Source of the DNA: Blasia pusilla
Lineage: Eukaryota; Marchantiophyta; Marchantiopsida; Blasiales
Assembly (NCBI GenBank): GCA_050084515.1
Contig: CM114273.1
Coordinates: forward strand, 11,780,001 to 11,844,000
DNA: 64,000 nucleotides
Direction of reading: 5' to 3'
Shown: positions 48,295 to 59,856 of the stretch, piece by piece
How positions within the stretch are numbered: position 1 is the first letter of the stretch
How the letters are laid out: each line of letters opens with the position of its first letter
The notes under the pieces: generated by a model
Database searches by the model: none
What the model saw: only the letters and a program-made list of their open reading frames with translations
What the model was told of the DNA's origin: nothing
Made by a program: the position numbers and the translations under genes

Positions 48295-48767
48295 TAGTGT
48301 TAAATCCCCTAGGATTCATCCTAGACTTCTGGGAGGACACCGTTGCTTATCGTCTAGGATGGCGGCCAGGTAACGGCCGGATGAGTCAATTACCCGTGCA
48401 GTTTGCGGGACGAGGTGGTTGATCACGAGGCGAGTCTGTGACCACGTTGGCAGCTTTCACAGGTAGTGTTAGTTGGCCAGAAGAGTTGTTGGAGGGGAAC
48501 GCACATGCAGAAAATGTCCCAATAGCGGATAGTTCCACGGAGAGACAGGCCATGGCGAGTGTCTCTTCCCATGTTGGCGAGGCCTCTTCACCATTGTGGG
48601 GTACGACTCGAGAGCTACACAGGAGTGTCGACGACCTCGTGAGGCAGGCGTGGAGTCATGTTTTTATCCCAGAGCAGCGAGAGTCACGTGGCGATCGGGC
48701 TCTTGGAGTGGAGACGTTGACCCCACTGGATACCACACCCGTTGTGTGGCAGTGTCCAAAGGAGGGT

Positions 48768-49713
48768 GTTAGGGTGTTAGATCTCTTCAGAGGGATAAGC
48801 ACCGGATTAGCTGCACTATTGCAGGCGGGCATACGGGTGCATCAGTATCTTTATGTGGAGAGAGATGAGACCGTGCGGCGAGTATCATTACGTCACGTGG
48901 CGAGATTGGTCCAGAGGTATCATGAGTTGTTGCCGGTATCTGCAGTATGGGGATATGAGCATACGCTACCCGCCGACATCTCTTTGGTGGAGGCGCAGGA
49001 TTTGGATAGAGTTGGCACCATTCATTTGGTGATTGCTGGATGGCCATATCAAGGTCATTCATTAGCTGGCCGAGGATTTGGATTGCAGGATCCGAGGTCA
49101 GGGATGTTTTAGGAGATGCTGCGAGTAGTAGGACACTTGCAGGAGAGTCAGAGATGTTCTCCAGCGTACATTTTGGAGAACGTGCCGTTGTTGGGAGACA
49201 CTCGTGCACGTGTGATGACGAGTGTACATCAGGTGAGATCCTGGTTGGGACTCTTTGTGTTGTTAGATGCGAGAGTTGGGTCAGTGCCCATCGTCCACGG
49301 CGTGGTGGGCCGAACTGATACCATCAGAGGTACTAAGTCGAGCATACGATGGAGTCCAGAGAGCACCACATCTCACAGTGGATGCTATTTTGGGCTCAGG
49401 GCGTTGATCTCAAGTGGTGACAAGGGATGATAGACCACCGTTGGCCATGGCCAATAGGGTGGGGAAGTTGAGGGCAGCCTTACCTACATTGGTGAGCTTC
49501 CCAACATCCCATGCCTTTCGTCAAGGAGGGCCAGGCATGATTTGGGATGAGGTGATCGGAGCATTGGAGGAGCCTACAGCAGATGAGCGCGAGCGCGCCA
49601 TGGGGTTCACTACAGGTACTACGGCGGTGCCAAGGATGACTAAGGCATCGCGGAGACAGGTGTTGGGGCAGGCGATGGACCTCAACTGCCTCATATGGAT
49701 AGTCAGCCTAGGT
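48768..49713 (+). pseudogene. Element C DNMT3-like domain, catalytic Cys replaced by Tyr
   Basis: Fused in frame to the post-protease linker, whose end PLDTTPVVWQ matches that of A and D. Motif I is LDLFRGISTG (Gly to Arg), II YLYVERDE, IV VIAGWPYQGH with Tyr codon TAT (49047-49049) where A and D have the catalytic Cys TGT. V (RSGMF) runs into a TAG, VI is ILENVPLLGD, VIII AHRPR appears in a shifted frame near 49280, and IX/X read ERERAMGFTTG and RRQVLGQAMDLN. The substitution would abolish methyl transfer even without the frame breaks. Confidence 0.87.
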
Positions 49714-50021
49714 ATGGCTGAGAAGAGATGGATGCGAGTGTCATCCATGCAGTCACGTCCACGAGTTGGACCATTGCCTACAAGGTCGATACAGGCATTG
49801 GTTGGGGGCGAGACGAGGAGAGATAGGCACCCATGGACTTCTTGGGACGTCGTTCGAGCAGAGAGTGCGAAGGCGGCTAGAGTAGCACATGTTCATTTTT
49901 TGGATGTGGAGCATGGTGTAGGAGGTCAGAGTGGAGTGGCTGTTGCGGAGGTGGCTAGGGTTGCTACATAGCAACCAAAGCCGGAGGTTGCGTCCTCTCT
50001 GAGTGAGGTCACAATGGAGAC

Positions 50022-51425
50022 TTGGGAGCCTGTGATAGGCTCAAGTTGATAGGAGGAGAGCGACGGCGAGTTCATAGGTTTCTGAGAGGGCATGTCAGTT
50101 GTTTTGCCTTCAGTATGAGAGACTTGGGTACGCTAAAGGGTCCCGGGATACGGATTGAGTTGGCTAGTGATACGCCGATCTTTCGTCGACCCTATAGGTA
50201 TTTTGATATGGAGCGAGCCTTGATTCAAAGCAGGGTTCAAGACTTTTTGGAGGCAGGACTTGTGGAGTTATCACATGGGGAGTATGCATCTTCCACAGTC
50301 ATGCCGGCGAAGAACGATATGTATGGCAATTGGATGGATAGGCGGATGTGTGGAGATTACCGTCCTATGAACCGACAGACGAGGTCAGATCAATATGCCA
50401 TGCCTACTTCTAAGAAGATCTTTGATGTGGTAGGGCACGCAAAGATCTTCAGTACTTTAGATCTCCGTGTTGGCTATCATCAGCTTCCTATCAGGTTGGA
50501 GGACAAGGAGAAGACAGCATTCTGGGGGATAGATCGGTTCGGGAGAGATTGCTTGTATCAATGGCGGTTCTTACCATTTGGGTTGAAGAACGCGCTTGCA
50601 AAGTTTTAGAGAGTGATGGATAGGATTCTAGCTGGCTTGGATTTTGTACGATGTTACATAGATGATATTCTTATCTTCAGTTCCACGGTTGAGGAGCATG
50701 AGCAACACTTGGAGGAGGTGTTTCGGCGATTGCAGTTACATGGACTGAAGTTACATCCAGGCAAGTGCAGATTCTTTCAGGAGTAGATTGAGCACTTGGG
50801 ACACACCATATACCCGAGTGGGTTAGGTGTTCAGCAAACAAAGGTAGAGGCTATTGTGCAGATTCCACGCCCTACAGATGTGAGTCGAGTCCGAGCATTT
50901 CTTGGACTGGCGAACTTCTATCGACGGTATGTCAAGGGTTTTAGTGCGATCGCAAAATATTTGACCTTGTTGACGAGACTTGATTAGGTTTGGTTGTGGG
51001 GAGATGATCAGGAGCGAGCATTTCAGGAGCTCAAGGACAGGTTGACGTCCTCATCCATTTTACAGAGACCGGTTAGGGGTCACCCATTCCAATTATATAC
51101 GGATTGGAGCATGTTGGGTCTAGGAGCAGTGCTTACTCAGAGGGATGACGAGGAGAGGGAGTTCCTTGTGGCTTACGTGAGCCGATCGAACAACATTGCA
51201 GAGGTGAAGTACAGCTCCTACGAGGGAGAATGCTTGGCTACAGTGTGGGCCGTGGCACATTTCAGGTGCTATTTATTCGGCAACCCTTTCACACTTATCA
51301 CTGATCATCAGCCATTGAGGTGGTTGATGGAATCCGACAAGCTTACGGGAAAGCTTGCCAGGTGGGCTCTATTACTACAGGAGTATGAGTTTGAGGTGGT
51401 TCATAGGCCAGGTTGGCTGAACTAG
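50022..51425 (+). pseudogene. Element C reverse transcriptase and RNase H
   Basis: RT has IELASDTPIFRRPYRYFDME, MCGDYRPMNRQT, FSTLDLRVGYHQLP and CYIDDILIF. TAG stops lie at about 50607 and 50784 (Gln in relatives). RNase H (50994-51425) has LYTDWSMLGLGAVLTQ and LITDHQPLRWL, ending near HRPGWLN where a stop interrupts the tether. Confidence 0.87.
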
Positions 51426-51520
51426 GATGCGGGTGGGTTGAGTCGTAACCCATGTCCGAGTTAGAGAGACGACACAAGAGCTTGATGGCACGGAGAGAGT
51501 GATGAGGAGATGGTGCCCCG

Positions 51521-53077
51521 TTGGCATGCATCTATCTTTGTTGGTTGACTATGGCAGGTCAGCCACAGGTGACGACTCCAGTGGTGGGGTTGGATGATGA
51601 GTCTTTGGATCCGGAGGTTAGTGAGGAGGCGATAGGTGGTCGTGATATCCATGACGACGTGGAGGTTGTGGAGTTCTTGCGCACTGGCGTCATTTCGAGT
51701 ACAGTGAGTGTTAGGGAGCGGGATCGGATCCTACAGAGAGCCAAGAGGTTCAGGTGGGAGGGGACTCACATTTTGCGGGTATGGGGAGATAGTAGGATAC
51801 GAGTGGTACCTCATCCTTCCCAACGAGCACGTGTAGTGCGACATGTCCATGAGGAGTTGGGACATTTCGGAGTAAAGCGTGCATTTTACGGACCTTACTC
51901 AGGTTCAAGATCTTGGTGGCGCGGCATGCAAACTGGTGTACAGCAGTTTGTGGCCAGATGTATGGTATGTGACAGAGTGCAAGCATCCTTCAATGCTCCC
52001 ACTCCGCAATTACATCTTTTGCCGATTATGGGTTTAGGTTATCGGTGGATTTTAGACTTTGCGGGATCTTTGCCATTGACGAGACGTCATCATAGGTACG
52101 TGTTGGTCATGGTGGAGCATTTCTCCAAGTGGATAGAGTTGGTGGCACTACCAGACAAGGCGAGCGAGGGAACAGATTATGCACTTCTAGATCGTGTGCT
52201 TAGTCACTTTGGTGCACCGGCGGAGGTGTTGACTGACCAGGGTACCGAGTTCAGGGGAGAGTTTCAGGCCTTGTGTGATCAGGCGTTGATAGATCACCGC
52301 ACCACGTCCAGAGGTCATCCTGAGGCGGATGGGTTGGCGGAGAGAGTGATAAAGACGGTGAAGAGAGGATTGCGCAAGTATGGCTTGCAGCGGGGACAGT
52401 TGAGGAAGTGGGACCTACAGTTGCCATGGTTGGCTATGGGTTATCGCTTTAGTCGGCAAGCATCCTTGGCATCATTTTCACCATACTTTTTCCTCTTTGG
52501 GAGAGAGCCAAATTTACCTGCAGCAATTCGACGTGACATGGCGGAGGTGTTAGATCTTGATGATCTAGATGTGTGGGTACAAGCATGTTCTCAGAGGGCA
52601 GAAGTTTTTCGTAGAGTTATGCCTATGGCCTTTGAGAACTTAGCTATTGCCCAACATAGAGATACATTGAGGTACGCGACCATTCGTGGAGGAGATTATC
52701 GTCCAGGGATTAGGTGGTTTCATCCTGGAGATTACGTGTATTTATAGCAGGTGGCACTCACGACGCTAGATGTCACTACAGGGCGCACGATCCTACGTGT
52801 GCGCGAGGTATTACCGACCGGAGTCCTCATGTTGGAGGGACGGGATGGTATGATTTGGAAGAATCATGTGCGTAATTGTGCGCCATGTCATCTTTCGAAC
52901 GTAGATGGGACGGTGGATCCGAGCTTGGTAGTGGTACCTGCAAGCTTGAGATGTATGTTGTGCGGATCTGTGAGGGGTGCAGCCATCATGTTGGTATATG
53001 ATGGTTGTTCTCGACGGTGGCATATGTCATGTCTGCCCCCCCTCTTGATGTGGTTCCCATGGGACGATGGATGTGTC
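51521..53077 (+). pseudogene. Element C integrase with decayed PHD finger
   Basis: Zinc region HVHEELGHFGVKR and CMVCDRV, DDE core with ILDFAGSLP, LTDQGTEFRGEF and DGLAERV. A 408-codon frame carries almost the whole integrase, stopped by TAG at 52745-52747 after DYVYL. The PHD remnant (52952-53077) keeps CMLC and WHMSC, but the second pair reads YDGC (Cys to Tyr) and the final CxxC is lost in a changed reading, so it is not a working finger. Confidence 0.85.
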
Positions 53078-53158
53078 TGAGATGTGTATAGGGTAGTAGG
53101 TCATGTCAGAGAGATGTGATATTTTCTATCTGGAGTTGGGGGGATCCAACTGCTAGCT

Positions 53159-53902
53159 AGGGGGGTGGTTGTGTGATCTCCATGTATATGTATGAGTTGA
53201 TTTTTGTACATGTGTGGATCGACCAGTGAGTGGGAAAGATCGGTGTTGTGTGGTGTAGATGTGACCAGCGATGTATGTTGTGTAGCAATATGTATGCGCA
53301 CGACAGCTGTCACATCTGAGTAACCGATAGGCCGATATCTATTGTGGATAGGGCATAGGAGCCAGCGGACTATCTTGAGTGTAACTTTGTCCCACGGTGT
53401 CAGATGAGGTTGAGGAATATCCATTGTGTTAGGAACGTTGTTTTTGACAACTTTCATGTTGAGGTCTTTTACAGCCGGGTGACTTGTTGACAAGGTCACC
53501 CGCCCCTCGTAACCTATGCGCGCAGGTTACCAAGGGGAGGGCTATTTTTAGGGGAAGAGCCTTTTGGCTCTTCCCAACCCTATATAAGAGAGGAAGATGG
53601 CTTTCCTAAGCCATCTTTCTCATGTTGGGCCGTTGGAGCACCTCCCTTATATGTGTGTGAGATAGGACTAGGGTGCTAGCATCCGGATTCCTTAATAGCA
53701 CAAGGTGGACGAGGCTCGATATGCGGATGTAAATTGAGGAGTGGAGTTTTAGGCCGGGTGTGCCATTTTTACTATTCTTTATTTTTGTTGTGTGATCTCC
53801 ATGTATATGAGTTGATTTTTGTACTTGTGTGGATCGACCCGTGTGTGGGGAAGATTGGTGTTGTGTGGTGTAGATGTGACCAGCAATGTATGTTGTGTAG
53901 CG
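53159..53902 (+). repeat. Element C polypurine tract, 3' LTR and start of a second LTR copy
   Basis: Purine tract aggggggtgg (53159-53168), then the LTR TGTGTGATCTCC (53170-53787). Inside are GCACGACA-GC-TGTCACATC (53298 onward), a TATA box TATATAAG (53581-53588) and three stem-loops: 53476-53502, 53552-53574 and 53592-53617. At 53789 the LTR start repeats (TGTGTGATCTCC) and runs to 53902, where D interrupts it. The remaining ATATGTATGCGCACGACA lies at 63693-63710. Confidence 0.75.
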
Positions 53903-54282
53903 TGTCATGACCATACGGATTATTTCGTAGAGTATGGTGTGCTGGTAGAGGCCATTCCTTATGTAGGACCGTAGTGGCTTGGTAGAGATGCGGTTCCATA
54001 CATAGGGTTGGGGGTTACTCACTTGGGGGTGACTTTCCCCGTAGGGCCCGCTCTTAGGTTGGAGGATATAAGGTGGCTTGCCCTCAAAGAACAGTCAGTT
54101 CTTTGAGTTGAGCGTGTTGCGTTGGGAGTTAGCTTTGGTAGTGAGTAGAGCTCTTGGCTATGGTGTTTCCCGCAAGCTTCGACCTAGATTCTCCCATCGT
54201 GGAGTGGGTTTGGCTCGATTGTATGTGATTGTAAACGTGTTTTATGACAGTAGGTCTTTCACGGATTTCACTCAAAGAACTG
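53903..54282 (+). promoter_or_regulatory. Element D 5' LTR portion, promoter and self-priming site
   Basis: 53903-54270 equals 63215-63582 of the 3' LTR. A TATA box GATATAAG (54065-54072) lies about 30 bp before CAGTTCTTTGAGT (54096-54108), the expected transcript start. ACTCAAAGAACTG (54270-54282), exactly at the end of the LTR-shared sequence, is its perfect 13-nt reverse complement. A hairpin CTCAAAGAAC/GTTCTTTGAG (54083-54107) overlaps the start region. Confidence 0.7.
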
Positions 54283-55771
54283 TAGTAGATCGATGGTAGC
54301 TTCGATTGTAGATCAGTAGGATCTGGTTAGGGCTGATTGTGTACTCAGCCGTGGATGTTCGTGGCTTGTGGCCTATGTTGGAGGTGTGAATCTGGTGCGC
54401 GGTTGGTTGGGAAAGAAGCGCCTTGCTGAGAGCTTTCCAACGCGATGTAGATCGCCGGATTTCGTCAAGGGAGTTGGAAGTTATCAAGCATTGAAGATTC
54501 TGGTCGTGTTCGACAATTTTCTGATGTGGAGAGCTTGGAGTGCGGAAGCTGTGTTGAAGTTCATCCAGATCGGGTGAGAGGTTCCTGTTGCTACTCGTAT
54601 TGTGATCTCCTGTGAATCTATCTGCTCGAGTGTGTGGAGCGTTTGGATTTCTGCGTGCATGAAACTTGGCGGAAGCATTTGTCGGATTTGCGATTCTGGA
54701 GGTGTATGGACAGCAAGTTTGTTTGATTTTTAGCTCGGAGTATAGAGCTCGGTTGTAGCTGATTTTTTGTAAAGAGATAGCTATGGTGGTCAATTGAATT
54801 CTGATCGAAACAGATTTGATTTCGGTCACGTATTTGTGAAGTAATTTCTGATCGAAATTTCGGGGACTAGCTCAAGGTCCGCTATGGTGGGCGGATCGGA
54901 GGGGCTGGTTGGTTGGTGACTCGTTCATTTTTGGAGACGCCTATCCCGTTGGGGGCGCCCTGGTTGGACCTCTCTCCATAGCGAAGCATAGCAAAGCGTG
55001 GCGAACGGGGCGATAGGGGCATGTCTCGAGCATTTTGAGGCTTCGAGGCAACTCGTGGTAGCTCGGGGCGAGTGGGCGTGAGAGGCGGAGTAAGGAGCAA
55101 GGAGCGAGCAAGCAAGCTTGCTTGCTTGGGCGTGAGGCAATTTTTGCAGGATTTGGGATTTGAGTTTTGCATAACTGGTCAACCATCTTTGGGCTATTCT
55201 GCCTAGAGGACGCTTAATCGCCGAGTTCTTAACTATGCCGATGTCTGATTGTTGTAGCTCATTTGGTGTTGTTCGGAGATGTGTTAGGCGCTTTATGCAT
55301 CTCAAGTTTTTGGTTGATGTACCTCTAGCGCATAGTACCGTGTAGCCTCTCCATGCAAGTGATATTTTCAGGTGCTGCGCGTTCGACTAGCACGTCATCG
55401 ACCCGCGACGGAGTAGCTATTGCGTTAGAATTGTGTGGTGGGTTTTGTGGATTCAGAGGGCACCACGTTTGGTGGATTGTGTTACCTTGATTTCCATTTG
55501 CGATTGGAGGGTTGTCGTTGGATTTCCTGTGTTTGGATCCCCTCCATCGTGCTTCTTGCTTGCGCGCCCATTGTTAGGGTTGACGCTGATTTCCAGAGTA
55601 GTGTTACTCTTGTGTGCTACCGGTAGTGAGGATGGAGGGATGACGAGTAGACTATGGGAGACTTCTTGTGGTGATGACAAGTTAGGTTGTCTACACCCAT
55701 AGCTAGTAGAGCTAGAATAGTATAGCGACATCGACGTCACTTGGTAGATTGGTGGTGGTGCGGCATCGACG
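54283..55771 (+). other. Element D long leader
   Basis: Conserved with the leader of A. It contains the 20-bp perfect palindrome agcaagcaagcttgcttgct (55107-55126). Frames on both strands are open in places but not shared convincingly with A, so I treat it as untranslated. Confidence 0.6.
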
Positions 55772-57481
55772 TTGGTCATCACGGAGCTGTCGGGTGGTCT
55801 GGTTGGGGACCGTGGTGCGGACAGTGGTGGTTTCACACGAAGTGGATTTAGGTATCGGCTACCTTTTCCACTTCCGACGGTTGATGAAGAGGAGGACGAG
55901 GGTGTTCCAAACACCGAGTCTTCTACGTTGTTATCGAGTGTTGCAGCTCCATTGATTTGGGACATGGACGGTGGATATGGGGCCATGAAGGGCCCACGAC
56001 GATACTCGAGTGCAGTGGGTACCATTGAGTTGGAGGACTTCATGTAGGAGTTTGATACGTGGTGTGATATGCAGATGTTGCGGAACGCCACGTTGTTTAC
56101 ACCCTTCTTGGCTTGGAAGGGGTTGTTTCAGCACTTGGAAGGACCACCCATGGATGATTACCATGAGTTTAGGAAGGACCATGTTGCTGAGATTGAGGCA
56201 TGGAGACAATATTGGTCTCCAGGCTATGTGTCTATCACCCATTGTGGTATTGGTAGTAGTGCTCCTACTATGCCAGCCAGCCCGACGCTGAGTGGTACGA
56301 GTACGAGCCGGAGTGGGGGTACCAGTGGAGGTACTAGTGGGGGTACTAGTGGAGGTACTAGTGCCCCACCATCGTTTAGCCCGGTTGCAGAGTTCTTCAA
56401 GAGGTTGAAGAAGAACTATCAAGGAGTGAAGACGGAGAAGTTGAGGAATCTTCAGGACTTTGAGCGAAAGACTGGTGAGAGTCTTCGTGAGGCATACACG
56501 CGTATGCGACGCTTGATTTCGATTACCCGGGTGTGGACCGAGGATCAGCGATCGATTTTGGTATGGGATCTTGGACAGAGATTTGCGCCGTAGGGTACGT
56601 GATGCTACTCTTATGAGTGATGATTCACCCACATTGACCCATGTGTTTGCTCTATCTGAGAAGATTGAGCTTAACATGGTGAAGGAGAGAGTGGTGACAT
56701 CCGCATTCAGTAGGGATACAACTACTACTTCTCGTGTTCAGCCGCCCACCTCACAGTCTCGTAGTAGTGGTGGTGGTAGCGATGAGAGGGAGTGGGGTAC
56801 ACGCGACCTCGATCAAGTCCTAGAGTGATATTTGTGCAGAGACCATTGCCTTCATTTGCTGCCCGCGGCAGAAGCGATTATGTTGGACATGTGGAGGTGA
56901 TCATGTTAGGAAGTTTTGTCCCCAAGAGGATGGGAGACGGACTTTGGAGGATGGGCCTCGTCGGCCCCAACTCAGTGTGATCATTGCGGGAGACTAGGTC
57001 ATCCTCGAGAGCGTTGCTTTGATCTTCATCCAGAGTTGAGATCAGGCCGTGGCCGTGGTGGAGTAGCTCCGAGAGGCCGAGGTGGTAGAGGTGGTAGGGG
57101 TGGTAGAGGTGGACCAGTGGTTGGAGAGCCTACGGTGGCTACCCCTACCACTACGACAAGTCACTATGGCTGCCAGGATTGAGCTTGATTGGAGTAGAAG
57201 TTGGCTACTATGGTGGCATCCAAAGATAGATCAGGTTCGGGAGCAGGGGCTTCCACCTCTTATGGAGGGGATGATCTCTCTTATATGGCAAGTGCAGCAC
57301 AGGTTGAGGCATCAGCTGCAGTTACAAGAGGAGCCACTCGAACGTCAGAGCCACGTGGTGCTACTGTGGAGTTGGACCCACTGAGGGGTGAGGCTAGGAG
57401 GCAGGCTAGGCTTCCCCAGTCATTCCTCTTGTCTGAGGTGCTTAGGACTCCATCCATGGTTCCTACGCAGCCTATTGAGTG
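55772..57481 (+). pseudogene. Element D gag with CCHC knuckles and RGG box
   Basis: Starts MVITELSGGLVGDRG; the gag core FLAWKGLFQHLEGPPMDDYH follows a TAG at 56047-56049 (Gln in A). TSGG repeats lie before APPSFSPVAEFFKRLKKNY. A break near 56580 changes frame. The first CCHC region is frame-disrupted near 56880; the second reads CDHCGRLGHPRERC, then an Arg-Gly-rich run (57040-57110). Confidence 0.82.
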
Positions 57482-58398
57482 ACGGTGGGGATCGAGGCAT
57501 CTACATCGCGTGTAGTAGACACGGATGCAAAGCATCAATGCAATATTGCGGATGGCAACCGGTGTTGGGATCCCCATTGTTTTTCGGCCACGGAGGCGAT
57601 GGCTTTAGGAGTTGACTTAGCTCCTGTATTTCAGTTAGCAGCCACGTTGTGTGAACGTGGGGGTGTTATTGCTACACGTGTTGAGGTGGATGATGGTGTT
57701 GCGGTGGAGCGACCCTCTATGTCAGGAGTAGCATTGAGTACCAGTGCTACTTGGCAAGCGTAGTGGCGAAGATGGATGCATTACCAGCCCGGCCAGCCAT
57801 TGATCGTGAGAGGCTTACACCTGGTGTATGTATGTTGGACAACCGGAGTGGGATCTTCCGATTGGTGAGTCCTACAAGAGAGGTGTATAGACCAGATAGA
57901 GTCTTGTTAGACTCTAGTGCCCAACCTTTGATGTTGGGAAAGGCGGCATGTATTGGTTTGGGTATTCGGAGGTCAGAGCTTGAGCCTTGCCCATTCCAGA
58001 TTCAAACATCACTTGGAGGAGCCAATGATAGGTCTCAATTCATGACACGGGAAAAGTTTTCTGTACAGTTGAGACCAGATCATGCGACTGATAGCTCCCG
58101 GTTGGGAGTATCTGCAGTAGTCACATCAGCCGAGTCGTATGATGTACTAGTTGGAGGAGCAGTATTGTACCCGATGGGTTTTCAGATGGATTCTTTGGTG
58201 AGACAACGTCTTATAGACCAGGTTGGCAGTCCGGGATGGACGTATGAGCCAAGTTCTGTGAGATTTATTTCGGGGCTCGACCAGGAGGGTCTTCCCCAAC
58301 AAGCGGTGTTAGCATCTGTGGCTGGTTTTAGTGGAGTAGTCACTTGGCCAGGAGACTTTTGGAGGGTAATGTTTATGCTATGGATTCTCTGCGCATGA
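57479..58398 (+). pseudogene. Element D aspartic protease
   Basis: Frames 57479-57763 and 57751-58398 together give the A-like protease region. The active site reads VLLDSSAQPLMLGKAA, with Ser where A and C have Gly in the Asp-Ser-Gly triad (AGT for GGT), which should inactivate it. SYDVLVGGAVLYPMGF follows. The linker after 58398 is frameshifted. Confidence 0.82.
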
Positions 58399-58617
58399 GG
58401 AGGTAGAGGAGGTCCCTATTTTTGCAGCAAAGTGGCATCCTCATCGTTGGATGTGCCACTTTGGAGTTCGGCGGTGCACTACGGCAGAGGCGTCGCCTAG
58501 TGCAGAGGCTTGGTGTGAGGTGTTATACCTCACGAGGAAGAGGAGGCCCCACGGCGGACTCCTACTGGCCCGATTGGGTTATCCCTTTGGATACTACACC
58601 CATTGTATGGCGGTATC

Positions 58618-59581
58618 CGCCGAAGGGCATTTGTGTGTTAGATCTCTTTGGTGGGATTAGCACGGTTTGGTCTGCATGTTGCAGCGGTATTCTGTCTTGG
58701 AGATACGTATATGTGGAGCGAGATGAGACGGCCTGAGAGTCTCATCCCGACATATTGGTCGATTGATGCGGAGATATCCTGAGTTGTTGCCGCCATCGGC
58801 TATTCGTGGGGTACCGGCGTGCTTTACCATCACACATTGCATTGTTGAAGCGCAGGACCTTGAGAGAATTGGTCCTAAGGATTTGGTGATTCTTTGGATG
58901 GCCATGTCGAAGTCATACACGTCTTTGGTCGTGGTGAGGGATTACATGACCCTAGGTCTCGATTGTTTTGGGAGATGTTACGGGTGTTACGACATCTTCA
59001 GGTTCATCAGGCACGTGCTCTAGCTTACATTCTGGAGAATGTTCCATTGTTGGGTGATACTCGGACCCGGATGATGGCGAGTGTTCATCAGGTGCGGTCT
59101 TGGATTGGACCAGCGGTGTTGTTGGATGTAGCGCGAGTTGGCTCGCGTGCACATCGTCCACGCTTGTGGTGGACAAACTTGTTGCCTAGGGAGGTTCTAC
59201 GTCGAGCATATGATGCAGTGCAGCGGGATCCTTGCCTTACAGTGGATAGTATCTTGGATACTGGGCGACTTTCTCAAGTGGTGAGGGTTATTGATCGGTC
59301 ACCCATGGCAGTGGTGAACCGTGTGGGCCAGCCAGCCTAGGATGGCATTACCCACATTTGTGAGTTTTCCCGCGTCACATGCCTACAGGGAAGGTGGTCC
59401 GGGGCTTGTATGGGATTCTCATGTGCGACAGTTGGTGGAGCCTAACGCTGATGAGAGAGAGCGTGCGATGGGATTTACTACTGGCGTGACAGCGGTTGCT
59501 TCTATTTCTGAGGCTTCACGACGTCATGTGTTGGGTCAGGCCATGGACCTAAATTGTTTGATTTGGATTTTGAGTCTTGGT
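58618..59581 (+). pseudogene. Element D DNMT3-like domain (frameshifted, catalytic Cys kept)
   Basis: YPPKGICVLDLFGGIST opens the domain directly after DTTPIVWR, without the stop seen in A. Motif II is YVYVERDE. The motif IV Pro-Cys codons survive at 58902-58907 but in a disturbed frame. 58894-59340 gives RSRLFWEMLRVLRHL, ILENVPLLGDTRTRM and the clear motif VIII GSRAHRPRLWWTN. 59321-59581 gives ERERAMGFTTG and SRRHVLGQAMDLN. It is the best copy for the C-terminal half of the domain; A is best for the N-terminal half. Confidence 0.87.
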
Positions 59582-59856
59582 ATGGCCGAGCAGCGTCGAC
59601 TTCGGACCATGTCTGTGGGTCTTCCACCCCTTGTAATGAGCTCGATGGCTACCCGGACGGTAGAGGCATTGGCTGGGGGCGAGGAGAGTAGTATTTTGCA
59701 TCCTTGGAGTAAATGGGATGTAATGGCTAGGCATGTGGAGTTGGTTGCTCATGCTGGTGGAGGAGTTATTTGCTCAGATGATGGTGTAGCTAAGGGTGTA
59801 TCATCTTGTGAGGGGGTTTGCGTAGCGACCAATGGCATCGCCCCTCTCCCTCTAGT

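Larger units (their letters stand above)
45312..53902 (+). mobile_element. Element C: related DNMT/PHD Ty3/gypsy element, interrupted by D
   Basis: Base composition shifts from AT-rich to GC-rich at about 45312. Gag, CCHC, protease, DNMT3-like domain, RT, RNase H, integrase and a decayed PHD follow in the same order as A and D but at clearly lower identity. The 5' LTR is not found, so the 5' end is probably truncated; 45312-45829 has no gene and contains an imperfect tandem repeat (about 45680-45860, 'gtcatcacgggg'). The 3' side has a PPT, a full LTR (53170-53787) and the start of a second LTR copy, into which D is inserted; the last 18 bp reappear at 63693-63710. Confidence 0.85.

Noticed and set aside
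54294-54308. TGGTAGCTTCGATTG as a tRNA primer-binding site
   Set aside because: It lies 23 bp inside the end of the LTR-shared sequence and matches the initiator tRNA-Met site poorly; the self-complementary segment sits exactly at the boundary.
54272-54829. 185-codon antisense frame in the leader of D
   Set aside because: The matching region of A does not keep it open at the same length, and it overlaps the primer site on the opposite strand.
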